Below, piece after piece: positions 16,078 through 24,267 of a DNA stretch of 44,658 nt. Position numbers and translations under genes: made by a program. Position 1 is the first letter of the stretch, and each line of letters opens with the position of its first letter. Below the pieces are notes generated by a model. It had not been told where the DNA came from. It did no database searches and worked only from the letters and a program-made list of their open reading frames with translations. Source of the DNA: Sulfurovum sp. (GTDB lineage: Bacteria > Campylobacterota > Campylobacteria > Campylobacterales > Sulfurovaceae); the NCBI GenBank assembly GCA_027068435.1, contig JAMOTA010000015.1, positions 1 through 44,658 of the forward strand. The letters run 5' to 3'.

Positions 16078-17266
16078 TTGCATCTATCACTTTCGCCCAT
16101 AAGGTTTTACCTTTACTGTTTAACTTAGCTATGAGAGCACCTTGTATTTGCTCCACCATACCACACTCACCAGAAGGAGCATTTTCACTACTCCCAAACA
16201 TTTCGATACCCACTACATAGGTATAACCTTTATGTTTTACATAGTCCAAAAGCTCTGCATGTAGCATCTCTTTTTTGTTAGGGAGTCCCTCAGGAAGATG
16301 AACACCTTTAGGTATGTAGTTATTTTCTATGTTTTTACCAAGAGTTGGTAGCTTATCTGTTTTGTGAAATGATTCTCTCTTACCATGAAGAGTATATTTA
16401 CCTGTTAACTCTTTATCTTCAAAAAGATAGACCGATTTACCTACAACAGCCATACGATAAGCGTATGTTTTTAGTTTTCTACTCCATACTCTCTTACCAT
16501 CTGTAGTGTATTTATCTAATACCCTATATCTCTCACTATCAAAATCTTTTGTTTTTTTAACCTCTCCTAAGACATAAAGATTGCCTCTTTTATCTGTATC
16601 AATAGCCATATACTCCTCATAATTTATCTTTTTATGATGAACAAATCGTGTATGGACTCTTTTTTTACACCCTCTTCTTTGTAGATAAAATTTAGCATTA
16701 TCTGTAACATAATTTCCAGCTTTATTGATTTTTATTATGCTATTTCTATTTGTACATTTTGCCATAGGTTCAGATACCTTTATGGTGTATCCATTGGCTG
16801 TTCTCTTACAACGCTTTGCATATTTCTCATAACGCAACCACAACAGCAACTGTACCTCAGCAAGTGTGTCTATCTCTCCAAGAAGAACAACAATATCTTT
16901 TTTCATATCCATCTGAAACATCTTACCCTTAGTATCGATAAAAAAGGCATTAGCATTAGCTCTTATATCTGCACGTTTTGAATACTTTGCTCTTAAGGCT
17001 TTAAATTTTTTTATGGTATCTTTTGAGTAGTTTTTTAAAGGTTTTTTGTAGAGTTTAAAAATTTGAGTTGGCTTTGTATTTTTTCTACTTGAGTATGTTC
17101 GTATCTCCATATAGGCAACACGCTCTTTAAGATGATACGCACTACCTACATAAGCTTCTAGGGGCTTGAGTTTTTGCCACTGAGTACTTTTAGCATGAAG
17201 TGAAGGAGTAAACCATAAAAAAGTAAAACATAGTAAAACAAATCCTATTATTTTTTTTTGTATCAT
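16070..17266 (-). CDS. Exported hypothetical protein
   Basis: 398 residues. A signal peptide (KKIIGFVLLCFTFLWFTPSLHAKS) is clear, and GGAG precedes the ATG. The first half is basic (KNYSKDTIKKFKALRAKYSKRA). The second half has propeller-like phrases of the SBBP type (MAIDTDKRGNLYVLGEV, KGYTYVVGIEMFG, GALIAKLNSKGKTLWAKVI). No family was recognised with certainty. Codons 3-5 contain a run of nine A bases, so slippage could switch the frame early in the gene. It overlaps the RCC1-like gene, and the two probably form an operon. A role at the cell surface is inferred only from the signal peptide. Confidence 0.65.
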   Translation of the reverse strand: MIQKKIIGFVLLCFTFLWFTPSLHAKSTQWQKLKPLEAYVGSAYHLKERVAYMEIRTYSSRKNTKPTQIFKLYKKPLKNYSKDTIKKFKALRAKYSKRADIRANANAFFIDTKGKMFQMDMKKDIVVLLGEIDTLAEVQLLLWLRYEKYAKRCKRTANGYTIKVSEPMAKCTNRNSIIKINKAGNYVTDNAKFYLQRRGCKKRVHTRFVHHKKINYEEYMAIDTDKRGNLYVLGEVKKTKDFDSERYRVLDKYTTDGKRVWSRKLKTYAYRMAVVGKSVYLFEDKELTGKYTLHGKRESFHKTDKLPTLGKNIENNYIPKGVHLPEGLPNKKEMLHAELLDYVKHKGYTYVVGIEMFGSSENAPSGECGMVEQIQGALIAKLNSKGKTLWAKVIDANE

Positions 17267-17300
17267 GGGTTTATCTCCTTCAAGTAGATACTAAAATTCC

Positions 17301-17897
17301 TTATTTTGACGCTTCAAGTACTTTTAACTCCTCTTTACCCAACAACACATACTTAGCATACATAGTTAAAAGAATGTCATTAGGTTGAACAAATGACTGA
17401 ATGAAAAAAGCCAAAGGGTCTGTCTCGTCGATGCCACTTACATCTACCATATCTTCTATAAAACTCTCAAAGCTATTGCCTGCCATAACTGCACAAGCAT
17501 GTATCATCATAGCATCTTTAATCTCTTCATGGTTGATGGTATGATGAAGTACTAAGAACATCTCTTTTGCACCCTTTTGGTCATTTTCACTATAACGCTG
17601 AATAGCATGTTCATAGATAGCTCTAGCTATTGCTCTCTCTTCTATGTTGTTAATGATGTCAAATGACTGATGTGTAGAGAGGTACTCTGCAAGTCTGTCA
17701 AATGCCGTATTTACTATAAAAGTAAAGATTTCGTTTATATCATCTTCAGGGGCTTCTATCACGAGTTGTGCATCTAAAAGTTGATACCCTTTTGCGATAC
17801 TCTGCTCATCTCTACACTCCTCTTCTAACCTTTTAATGTTGGCTAGAAACTCAGGGTCTTTTTTTAACTCTTCTACGTGTATTTCAGGTACTTCCAT
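17301..17897 (-). CDS. Conserved-looking cytoplasmic hypothetical protein downstream of dapC
   Basis: 198 residues, acidic, no signal or membrane segment, and predicted mostly helical (KRLEEECRDEQSIAKGYQLLDAQL, RAIARAIYEHAIQRYSENDQKGAKEMFLVL). The start codon lies 1 base after the dapC stop, so translation is probably coupled. No family was recognised. The TPR-like central helices might mediate protein contacts. Its tight link to dapC suggests a shared mRNA but not necessarily a shared pathway. Confidence 0.6.
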   Translation of the reverse strand: MEVPEIHVEELKKDPEFLANIKRLEEECRDEQSIAKGYQLLDAQLVIEAPEDDINEIFTFIVNTAFDRLAEYLSTHQSFDIINNIEERAIARAIYEHAIQRYSENDQKGAKEMFLVLHHTINHEEIKDAMMIHACAVMAGNSFESFIEDMVDVSGIDETDPLAFFIQSFVQPNDILLTMYAKYVLLGKEELKVLEASK

Positions 17898-17898
17898 A

Positions 17899-19053
17899 CT
17901 ATTTTTCCTTTTTTATTTTATTGGTTTTATCGTTTTCTAGTGCTTCTGCAATACGTTCTAGTGCCTCTTTTGTAATGGTATCTTCATAAACCAGTGCTAA
18001 CCTTACATACCCTTTACCCTCACCCTCTCTACCCAAAAATGAACCAGGGATTACTTTGAGGTTGTAGTTCTCATAGAGTGAAATAGTAAAAGCTATCTCA
18101 TCTTCAACTTTAAGCCAAATGTAAAAAGTAGCTTCAGGTGCATCTACACCTAAAACCTCTTTAGCAACTTCAAAGTTTCTCTTATACTTTGCTCTAAACC
18201 CCTCTACATGCTCTTGGTCAGCCCACGCTACAGCAGCTGCATGTTGTAAAGGTAGTGGCGATGCACACCCAACATACGTTCGGTATGTCATGTAAGCTTT
18301 GAGTATCTTTGCGTCACCTGCTATAAATCCTGAACGTAAACCAGGAGCTGAAGAGCGTTTAGAGATAGAGTTAATCACTAAAACATTTTTAAAGCTCTCG
18401 TTCCCCACTTCAATACTTGCATTTAACAAAGAGGGTAGAGGTTTGTTAAGGTATAGGTCACAGTAACACTCATCATTCATAAGAACAAAGTCATGCTTTA
18501 GTGCTAACTTAACCCACTTCTTTAAGTCATCCATCAACATAACAGATGATGTAGGGTTGTTAGGAGAGTTTAAAATAACAAAATCTGCTTTTGCCAACGC
18601 TTCTTCATCTACTTCTGGTTGAAAGTTGTTAGAAGCATTGAGATTTAAGTAAATCACCTCTGCCCTACAGACCTTTGCTGCACCCTCATATATCTGGTAA
18701 AAAGGGTTAGGAAACACCATCACTGGGTTCTCTATATCATGGAGTAAAAACTGAGGAAAGTTAAAAAGTACTTCTCTTGTTCCAAAAGTAGGAATGAGTT
18801 GTGTATTGTCCAAAGTAAGTGCAAATCGCTTCTTCAAATACGTCAACATCCCCTCACGCAAAACCGCTTCACCCGCAGTCTTTGGGTACTTGTTAAGTAG
18901 TGGAGCATGCTCTTCTAATGCATCTAAAATAAACTGAGGTGTAGCAAACTGTGGCTCACCAATAGTCAAAGAGAGTGGTTGATACGCACTGTTAGCTGTA
19001 CGATTTTCAAGTAGTTGATTGAGTTTCTCAAAAGGATAAGTTTCAAAGTTCAT
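17899..19053 (-). CDS. dapC: Succinyldiaminopimelate aminotransferase (class I/II PLP enzyme)
   Basis: 384 residues. Motifs of fold-type I aminotransferases are visible: NSPNNPTSS (about 162-170), NDECYCDLY (193-201) with the PLP-ring Asp and Tyr, and SISKRSSAPGLRSGF with K232 as the PLP-binding lysine. PTFGTREVLFNFPQF and PGSFLGREGEGKGYVRLALV are typical of the DapC group in Campylobacterota. The reaction gives N-succinyl-L,L-diaminopimelate for lysine and peptidoglycan synthesis. An ordinary aspartate aminotransferase role cannot be ruled out from motifs alone. The gene has its own -10 box in the divergent spacer. Confidence 0.82.
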   Translation of the reverse strand: MNFETYPFEKLNQLLENRTANSAYQPLSLTIGEPQFATPQFILDALEEHAPLLNKYPKTAGEAVLREGMLTYLKKRFALTLDNTQLIPTFGTREVLFNFPQFLLHDIENPVMVFPNPFYQIYEGAAKVCRAEVIYLNLNASNNFQPEVDEEALAKADFVILNSPNNPTSSVMLMDDLKKWVKLALKHDFVLMNDECYCDLYLNKPLPSLLNASIEVGNESFKNVLVINSISKRSSAPGLRSGFIAGDAKILKAYMTYRTYVGCASPLPLQHAAAVAWADQEHVEGFRAKYKRNFEVAKEVLGVDAPEATFYIWLKVEDEIAFTISLYENYNLKVIPGSFLGREGEGKGYVRLALVYEDTITKEALERIAEALENDKTNKIKKEK

Positions 19054-19086
19054 AAATGCCCTAAATGTTTATTTGTCATAAAAAAC

Positions 19087-19092
19087 AATTAT
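19087..19092 (-). promoter_or_regulatory. -10 box for dapC
   Basis: TATAAT on the minus strand, 33 bases before the dapC ATG (19053), in the 203-base spacer between dapC and the divergent ATPase gene. Confidence 0.45.
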
Positions 19093-19227
19093 ACCCTACT
19101 TGGAGTAAAATTTGAGAATGAGAGGTGGAAAGCTTGTTGAGTAGATATATACTATGTAAATTAAAAAACATGATTAAGTACAGAAAGCTTACTTTATTAT
19201 TTATACATATAATTTAATTTTTTTCTG

Positions 19228-19233
19228 TATAAT
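19228..19233 (+). promoter_or_regulatory. -10 box for the ATPase-nuclease pair
   Basis: TATAAT preceded by CTG, 23 bases before the ATG at 19257, followed by AAGGA (19247-19251). A second TATAAT is at 19208-19213. The pair therefore has its own promoter. Confidence 0.5.
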
Positions 19234-19256
19234 AATATAAATAATTAAGGATATTT

Positions 19257-20270
19257 ATGATTAAAGACTTTTCAATTAAAAATCTAGCTAATGTTAAAGA
19301 GTTAAGTGTACCTAATCTTTCAAATATAAATGTTTTAATTGGTGAAAATGATACAGGTAAAACTATGATATTAAAAGTTTTATATACCTTATCAAAATCA
19401 ATTGAAAACTTTGACAAAGGCGATGAGAATAGAAGTCTAAAAGAAATCATAAGTGACAAAATCTATTGGACATTTCAAGTAGATAAAATAGGTGACCTTG
19501 TTAGCAAAGATAGAGAAGACAAATCAACACATTTTGAACTACAAGTATCTATTGATAATCAAAAATTATCAGTATCTTTTAGTGATTCTTCTACTAAACA
19601 AGTTGGTAGTGTAACCGACGGAGCAGTAAATCGTAATAAAAACTCTATTTTTATCCCTGCAAAAGAAGTTCTTTCTTTATTTCATGTCATTAAAAGTACT
19701 AGGGAAATTGATAAGACATTTGGATTTGATGATACTTATCTTGATTTAGTAAAAGCATTAGAAAAAGAGCCACAACAAGGTAATAACTTTAGAAATTTTG
19801 CTAAAAGTAAAAACATTCTCAATGAATTACTTGGTGGAAAAATTATTTATGAAAATGGTATTTGGTTTTTTAGAAAAAATAGGATGAAAATACCTATTCA
19901 TTCTACTGCTGAAGGTATTAAGAAAATTGGTATCATTGACAGACTACTTTCAAATAAATTTATACAACCAAATAGTATTATCTTTATTGATGAACCTGAG
20001 TCATTTTTACATCCTAAAGCCATCATAGAATTTTTAGATATTATCACTTTGCTTGCAAAAAACCATATTCAAATTTTTATTGCAACACATTCCTATTTTG
20101 TTATAAATAAATTAATGCTTGTAGCTAAAAAAGAAAAAATGGATATTCCTATTATTTCGTTATCTAAAAATAAAAATGAAATTTCAAATTTAAAAGATGG
20201 GTTACCTGAAAACCCTATTGTTGATACATCTATAGCTTTATATGAAGAGGAATTGGATTTAGAGTTATGA
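19257..20270 (+). CDS. AAA-family ATPase (AAA_15/AAA_21 type) of a candidate two-gene defence system
   Basis: 337 residues. The N-terminus MIKDFSIKNLANVKELSVPNL is typical of OLD/RecF-like ATPases. Walker A is GENDTGKT (residues 29-36), Walker B is SIIFIDEPESFLHP (D245, E246), and the switch histidine is H278 (IFIATHSYFVI). The central insert (about residues 60-200) is not recognisable. There is no Toprim domain, unlike GajA or OLD. The stop codon overlaps the next ATG as ATGA, so the following nuclease-like protein is made from the same mRNA in a fixed ratio. The base composition is visibly more AT-rich than dapC. ATPase plus separate nuclease resembles Septu- or PARIS-like logic, but neither family was recognised here. 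Confidence 0.82.
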   Translation: MIKDFSIKNLANVKELSVPNLSNINVLIGENDTGKTMILKVLYTLSKSIENFDKGDENRSLKEIISDKIYWTFQVDKIGDLVSKDREDKSTHFELQVSIDNQKLSVSFSDSSTKQVGSVTDGAVNRNKNSIFIPAKEVLSLFHVIKSTREIDKTFGFDDTYLDLVKALEKEPQQGNNFRNFAKSKNILNELLGGKIIYENGIWFFRKNRMKIPIHSTAEGIKKIGIIDRLLSNKFIQPNSIIFIDEPESFLHPKAIIEFLDIITLLAKNHIQIFIATHSYFVINKLMLVAKKEKMDIPIISLSKNKNEISNLKDGLPENPIVDTSIALYEEELDLEL

Positions 20271-20749
20271 TTAAAAATGAGTCAGACATGAATTTTATAC
20301 TTGATAGTTATTCATATATTATGGAAGATGATATATTTTATAAAAAAATGTCGTCAAAGTTTGGAACTAAAGATGTAGATTTTATTATAAAAAGAAAAAA
20401 TAAGCTTTTATTTGTAGAAGCTAAGAGAAGTTCTCCACAGGAACTCAAAGATTATATAGCTGAAATTGTTGTAAAATTTATAGATAGTCTATTTATCTTT
20501 ACAGGTATAATTTTGAATAGAAAAAATACACAGTCAAGTATAATTACACAAGATATGAATAAAATAAACCATTTAAAAGGTTCCATACAGCTTGTATTAA
20601 TTATCAAAAATGCGGAGGAGTCACATTTAAGACCTATTAGTTATTTATTACAAAAAAAATTACGAAAAATTATAAAAATGTATAGTTTAGAAACAAGTGT
20701 AATAGTTATGAATGAAGCTCTAGCTAGAAATAAAAGATTTATTCAATAA
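20267..20749 (+). CDS. Small PD-(D/E)XK nuclease-like partner of the ATPase
   Basis: 160 residues. KDVDFIIKRKNKLLFVEAKRSS (given in parts: D38, then E51-A-K53) has the spacing and flanking hydrophobic strands of a PD-(D/E)XK nuclease core: an Asp at the end of one strand, and ExK at the end of the next after a hairpin. A helix rich in Glu and Ile follows. The C-terminus is basic (LLQKKLRKIIKMY). The start overlaps the ATPase stop by 4 bases (ATGA). The nuclease call is inferred from one motif. An enzymatically dead or non-nuclease member of the fold is possible. Confidence 0.6.
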   Translation: MIKNESDMNFILDSYSYIMEDDIFYKKMSSKFGTKDVDFIIKRKNKLLFVEAKRSSPQELKDYIAEIVVKFIDSLFIFTGIILNRKNTQSSIITQDMNKINHLKGSIQLVLIIKNAEESHLRPISYLLQKKLRKIIKMYSLETSVIVMNEALARNKRFIQ

Positions 20750-20786
20750 TAGCTTATATTTATATTACTTTAGGAGTAAATACACA

Positions 20787-21350
20787 ATGAATATATTAAT
20801 CATCGTAGCAAATCCGAAGCAAGAGAGTTTTTCTTTTGCTATAGCAAATAAATATAAAGAAGTTATGTTAGAAAAAAGTAATCATGTAGAACTTATTGAC
20901 CTATATACAGATGAACATCAACAGCCATTTTTTACCTATCAAGATGTAAACAAACTCGAAGTCACCAAAGAGATGAAGTATTACCAAGATAAGATTTTAA
21001 AAGCTGATGAATTGGTTTTTATATTTCCGTACTGGTGGGGTAGTTTTCCTGCAATTCTAAAAAACTTTTTTGATTGGAATTTATCTAAAGGCTTTGCTTT
21101 TGAGTATGTAAATTCAAGACCAAAAGGGTTATTGGAAAACAAAACCGTAAAAATCTTTACAACAACGGGTGCACCCTATTTTATATATATGCTCACAGGA
21201 GTAAACAGAAGACTAAGGAACATGATAAAAAAACAAATTGTAGAGTTTTGTGGCATGAAACTTCAAAAATTTACACTATATGGTGGTGTCAATACAGATA
21301 AAGAAAAGTCAAGAAAAATTTTACAGAAGATAGAACAAGAAAATAGATAA
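20787..21350 (+). CDS. NAD(P)H-dependent oxidoreductase, flavodoxin-2 fold (MdaB/NQO-like)
   Basis: 187 residues. The N-terminus MNILIIVANPKQESFSFAIAN carries the flavin-phosphate loop. FIFPYWWGSFPAILKNFFDW is the hallmark PxxW(W)xxxPAxLKxxxD motif of this family, and TTTGAPYFIYMLTGVN follows as the second flavin contact. These soluble flavoenzymes reduce quinones or nitro compounds with two electrons and protect against oxidative stress. GGAG lies upstream of the start. It may be an ordinary chromosomal gene flanked by the defence-like pair and the VapBC module, or a passenger in the same insertion. Confidence 0.85.
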   Translation: MNILIIVANPKQESFSFAIANKYKEVMLEKSNHVELIDLYTDEHQQPFFTYQDVNKLEVTKEMKYYQDKILKADELVFIFPYWWGSFPAILKNFFDWNLSKGFAFEYVNSRPKGLLENKTVKIFTTTGAPYFIYMLTGVNRRLRNMIKKQIVEFCGMKLQKFTLYGGVNTDKEKSRKILQKIEQENR

Positions 21351-21392
21351 AACTAAAAATAACCCTCGTCCAATTTTTCAACAACTTTTTGA

Positions 21393-21398
21393 TATACT
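21393..21398 (+). promoter_or_regulatory. -10 box for the VapBC module
   Basis: TATACT, 27 bases before the antitoxin ATG, with AAAGGAG (21412-21418) as ribosome site. The 74-base gap separates the module from the oxidoreductase gene. Confidence 0.35.
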
Positions 21399-21424
21399 TA
21401 AAATAAACAACAAAGGAGTCAACT

Positions 21425-21697
21425 ATGCAAGTAGCCTTAAATCTTGGAACTATTAATATCAATGACAAAGAAGTAGCAAAATTTATTCAAAATAAAAGCA
21501 TTGATGAGATTAAGAGTATGATTGTTGAGCTTTTAAAAAGCCAAATCAAAACTGACACTCCTCAAATGCCCAAAGGAAAATGGGGTGCATTTGCTGATAG
21601 GATGAGTGGATTAACTACCCCAGAGGTTACCAAGCATATCCAAAAAACAAGCCTAGAGATGCGAGATGGATTTGAGTTTAGAGAGCTAAATAGATAG
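21425..21697 (+). CDS. VapB-like antitoxin
   Basis: 90 residues, directly upstream of a PIN-domain toxin (7-base gap). The N-terminal half (VALNLGTININDKEVAKFI, KSIDEIKSMIVELLKSQI) looks like a DNA-binding/dimerisation unit. The C-terminal half (KGKWGAFADRMSGLTTPEV and RDGFEFRELNR) has the aromatic and Arg-rich character of a toxin-wrapping tail. It is called an antitoxin mainly on position and size. Confidence 0.7.
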   Translation: MQVALNLGTININDKEVAKFIQNKSIDEIKSMIVELLKSQIKTDTPQMPKGKWGAFADRMSGLTTPEVTKHIQKTSLEMRDGFEFRELNR

Positions 21698-21704
21698 AGG
21701 CAAA

Positions 21705-22169
21705 ATGAACAAATATATTTTAGATACCGATATAGTTTCTTACCTTTGGGATAAAAAATCGGTATACCATCAAAAGGTAGTAGAAAAACTTAACTCATTA
21801 AATGATGAAGATATTGTTGGTATTTCAGTTGTGAGTATCTATGAGCTTACTTATGGAATGGATAGCTTCAAAGATGAAAAATTGAAGGCTATTTTTAAAA
21901 ATGCTTTGGATTTTTTGCAAAATGACCAAGATGCAAATATCTTTTCACTTGATGCCCATGGAGCTACTTTTTTTAGTCAACTTAAACTCAAATACAAAAA
22001 AGCCACAGGCATTAAATCTAAAGAGGCTAAAAAGAATGATTTAGATTTGGTTATCGCTTCTATTGCAATGGGACAAGATGCTATTTTGATTAGCAATGAT
22101 AGAATTTTTGAAAAGCTAACAGAGCTTGAACTAAAGTTTAAATATGAGGGTTGGATAAACAAATTTTAA
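21705..22169 (+). CDS. VapC-like PIN-domain toxin
   Basis: 154 residues. PIN-domain features: NKYILDTDIVSYLW with D7 and D9, VSIYELTYG with the second acidic residue (Glu), NDLDLVIASIAMGQDA with the third acidic pair, and ILISNDRIFEKL with the fourth. PIN toxins are Mg-dependent RNases that cut tRNA or rRNA and are neutralised by the cognate VapB. The Lys-rich insert KYKKATGIKSKEAKKNDLD before the third acidic motif is typical of longer VapC types. It is convergent with dacB, with 25 bases between stops. Confidence 0.87.
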   Translation: MNKYILDTDIVSYLWDKKSVYHQKVVEKLNSLNDEDIVGISVVSIYELTYGMDSFKDEKLKAIFKNALDFLQNDQDANIFSLDAHGATFFSQLKLKYKKATGIKSKEAKKNDLDLVIASIAMGQDAILISNDRIFEKLTELELKFKYEGWINKF

Positions 22170-22194
22170 AGATATTCTAAAATCAATATAACAA

Positions 22195-23871
22195 CTACAT
22201 TTTAGTAATAAATGCACCTCTGTGAATACTTTTATGTACTTTTGCTAGGGCTTCTCTTGCGGTGTTTTTGTCTTGGTATGAGCCTATGAGTACTTTGTAG
22301 TTGTGTGTATGTTTGACTACGCAAGTAAATCCTAAGTCTTCTATGTTAGATAAGTATGAGCTACTTGGTATTTTGTCAAATGCTCCTATTTGGATGTAGT
22401 AGTTTTCATTGCTTTTATAACTTTTTTTTACTGGTATTTGAGGTAGTGGCTCTTCTTGTTCTGCAACTTTTGTGGCTCCACCTTTGTAGGTAACAAGCCA
22501 TTTTAAAATAGTGTTTTGAAGTTGTGATGCTCTCCATCTGCCTTTTTTTGTATTTACCATAATAACCACTGTATAGAGTTTTCCTGACTTACTTTTAAGG
22601 TAACCCCCTATATTTTTTACTCTTTTTAGTGTTCCTGTTTTCATCCATGCACGTTTTTTTACGATGGTACTTCTAAAACGCTTCTTGATAGTCCCATCTA
22701 CTCCAGCTATGGAAAGTGTGTTCATCCATCTTTGTCCATAGTATCTGTGAGCATTGTCAAACATTTTAGCTAGTGTTAGAGCCGTAACCCTAGAGCTACG
22801 AGAAAGGCCACTTCCGTTGTCTATGTAAGGTGTGTATCTTCCTAATGCACCTTTTTGTCTTAACAGACTCTCAACTGCATCTCTTCCTTTTTTAAGCGTT
22901 GCAGGAGCACCATACATTTTTGCAGCTAGATAGAGTAAAAGATGTCTAGCGTAAAGGTTGTTTGACTTTTTTGCTGTTTTTGAGATAATCACTTCTAAAC
23001 TTTTAGAGTAGTGAGTGAAGATAAGTTTAGCATTTGAAGGCACTTTTTCTAAACGCATATTTCCAGTAACATTAACACCAGATTTAACCAAAGCATTCTT
23101 TAAAGCATAATAAAAAGAGTTATAGGGTTTAGCTATCACTTTACAGATATTACGTTTACCACATCTCTTGGAAATTTTACCTTTCAGTATAAGTTTTGGA
23201 GTAGCTTGACTTTTATCTATCTTTATTCCTGGCCAAGAGTACTTACCTCTACATGATCGGTTCACGTATTGTAGGTTGTTTACCACTTTATAGCTACCAT
23301 CTACTACTTTTTTATGTATATCATTTCTATTGGGGGTAACACATACTGTACTTACACGTTCGTTAAACATCATTGCATCAGGCATAGCGTTATATGGACT
23401 GTAGGTGTATTGGTCAAATCCAGAGTTATCTTTAGAACCTATATTAAAATAACTTCTATCTATAACAATATTTCCTCTAATCCCATGTATGCCTCTAGCT
23501 TTAATCTCTCTTACTATACTTTTTAAGTTGGATGTACAGAGTGTAGGGTCACCAAAACCTTTTACGATAAGGTCACCATAGAGTTGCCCATTTTTTAGCT
23601 TACCCTTAGTATAAAATTGTGTAGGAAAGCGGTGATTAAAACCCAGTTTTAGAAGTGATGCATAGATTGTCATAACTTTAATTACAGATGCAGGGGGTAC
23701 ACTTTTTTTAGCATTTAAAGAGGCTACAACACCACCATTATCTCCTATCTCCTTAATATAAATACTAATATCATTTTTAGAAATACCAGATTTTTTAATG
23801 GCATTTTCTACCCCTAATGGTAAAGCAAACAGAGAGTAAGAGAGAAGAATATAAAGTATAAGATGTTTCAA
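22195..23871 (-). CDS. dacB: D-Ala-D-Ala carboxypeptidase/endopeptidase (PBP4 type) with C-terminal SPOR domain
   Basis: 558 residues from a TTG at 23871, chosen because AAGGA lies 7 bases before it and because it gives a signal sequence (LKHLILYILLSYSLFALPLG). A longer frame to another TTG at 23913 lacks a ribosome site. Penicillin-binding motifs: SVIK (S62-K65), SNN in KKSNNLYARHLL, and KTG in WMKTGTLKRV. A Gly/Lys linker leads to a SPOR-like C-terminus (YYIQIGAFDKIPSSSYLS ... YKVLIGSYQDKNTAREALAK), which in other proteins binds denuded glycan strands at division sites. The enzyme trims or cuts peptide crosslinks in the periplasm. A SPOR domain on a PBP4 is unusual. Confidence 0.87.
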   Translation of the reverse strand: MKHLILYILLSYSLFALPLGVENAIKKSGISKNDISIYIKEIGDNGGVVASLNAKKSVPPASVIKVMTIYASLLKLGFNHRFPTQFYTKGKLKNGQLYGDLIVKGFGDPTLCTSNLKSIVREIKARGIHGIRGNIVIDRSYFNIGSKDNSGFDQYTYSPYNAMPDAMMFNERVSTVCVTPNRNDIHKKVVDGSYKVVNNLQYVNRSCRGKYSWPGIKIDKSQATPKLILKGKISKRCGKRNICKVIAKPYNSFYYALKNALVKSGVNVTGNMRLEKVPSNAKLIFTHYSKSLEVIISKTAKKSNNLYARHLLLYLAAKMYGAPATLKKGRDAVESLLRQKGALGRYTPYIDNGSGLSRSSRVTALTLAKMFDNAHRYYGQRWMNTLSIAGVDGTIKKRFRSTIVKKRAWMKTGTLKRVKNIGGYLKSKSGKLYTVVIMVNTKKGRWRASQLQNTILKWLVTYKGGATKVAEQEEPLPQIPVKKSYKSNENYYIQIGAFDKIPSSSYLSNIEDLGFTCVVKHTHNYKVLIGSYQDKNTAREALAKVHKSIHRGAFITKM

Positions 23872-23913
23872 GAGTCTTTCCTTAAGTAAAATGGAGTCAC
23901 AGATGTAAGACAA

Positions 23914-23928
23914 CAGACAAACTGTCTG
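23914..23928. terminator. Short hairpin between the DUF6394 gene and dacB
   Basis: CAGACA-AAC-TGTCTG is a perfect 6-bp stem directly after the DUF6394 stop. The following minus-strand sequence is only moderately T-rich, so it may be a weak terminator or an RNA-stability hairpin. Confidence 0.35.
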
Positions 23929-24267
23929 CTAAAAGTCAACTTTCTCTTTAGAACTCTCAACTATAGAGATAATGATTGTGTAAACATTTGCTACTACTGC
24001 ACCGATAACCAAACCTACAGCTAAAAGTTGGTTATCATAAAATTTCATTGCAAAAAAAGCAGGGATAAGATGTAAATCTGCAACTAAAGAGCCTGCTAGA
24101 AGCTCTGCTGAGAGTATGTTTCTCACTCCTATTTTCATAATAGTTGAGATAACATTTACAGAACCTGCAATAAATAGTGCTACAAGTGCATGGTCATACA
24201 AAAACGCTGCAGAAGTCGTAAGACTCATCAACGTAAAAAATATATAAAAAACTTTTCCCCAATGCAT
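23929..24267 (-). CDS. DUF6394-type small membrane protein
   Basis: 112 residues with several hydrophobic segments (VFYIFFTLMSLTTSAAFLY, ALVALFIAGSVNVISTIM, LIPAFFAMKF, LLAVGLVIGAVVANVYTIII). The fold resembles the DUF6394 family, which in Campylobacterota is encoded directly after secF. The start shares one base with the secF stop (TAATG), so translation is coupled. Its role is unknown; the context suggests the Sec/YidC membrane machinery. Confidence 0.75.
   Translation of the reverse strand: MHWGKVFYIFFTLMSLTTSAAFLYDHALVALFIAGSVNVISTIMKIGVRNILSAELLAGSLVADLHLIPAFFAMKFYDNQLLAVGLVIGAVVANVYTIIISIVESSKEKVDF

Noticed and set aside
18530-18560. GTAGGGTTG as another REP
   Set aside because: There is no adjacent palindrome, and it lies in conserved dapC coding sequence.
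23521-23545. GTAGGGT on the plus strand as another REP
   Set aside because: No hairpin follows the tetranucleotide, and the sequence encodes conserved PBP4 residues on the minus strand.
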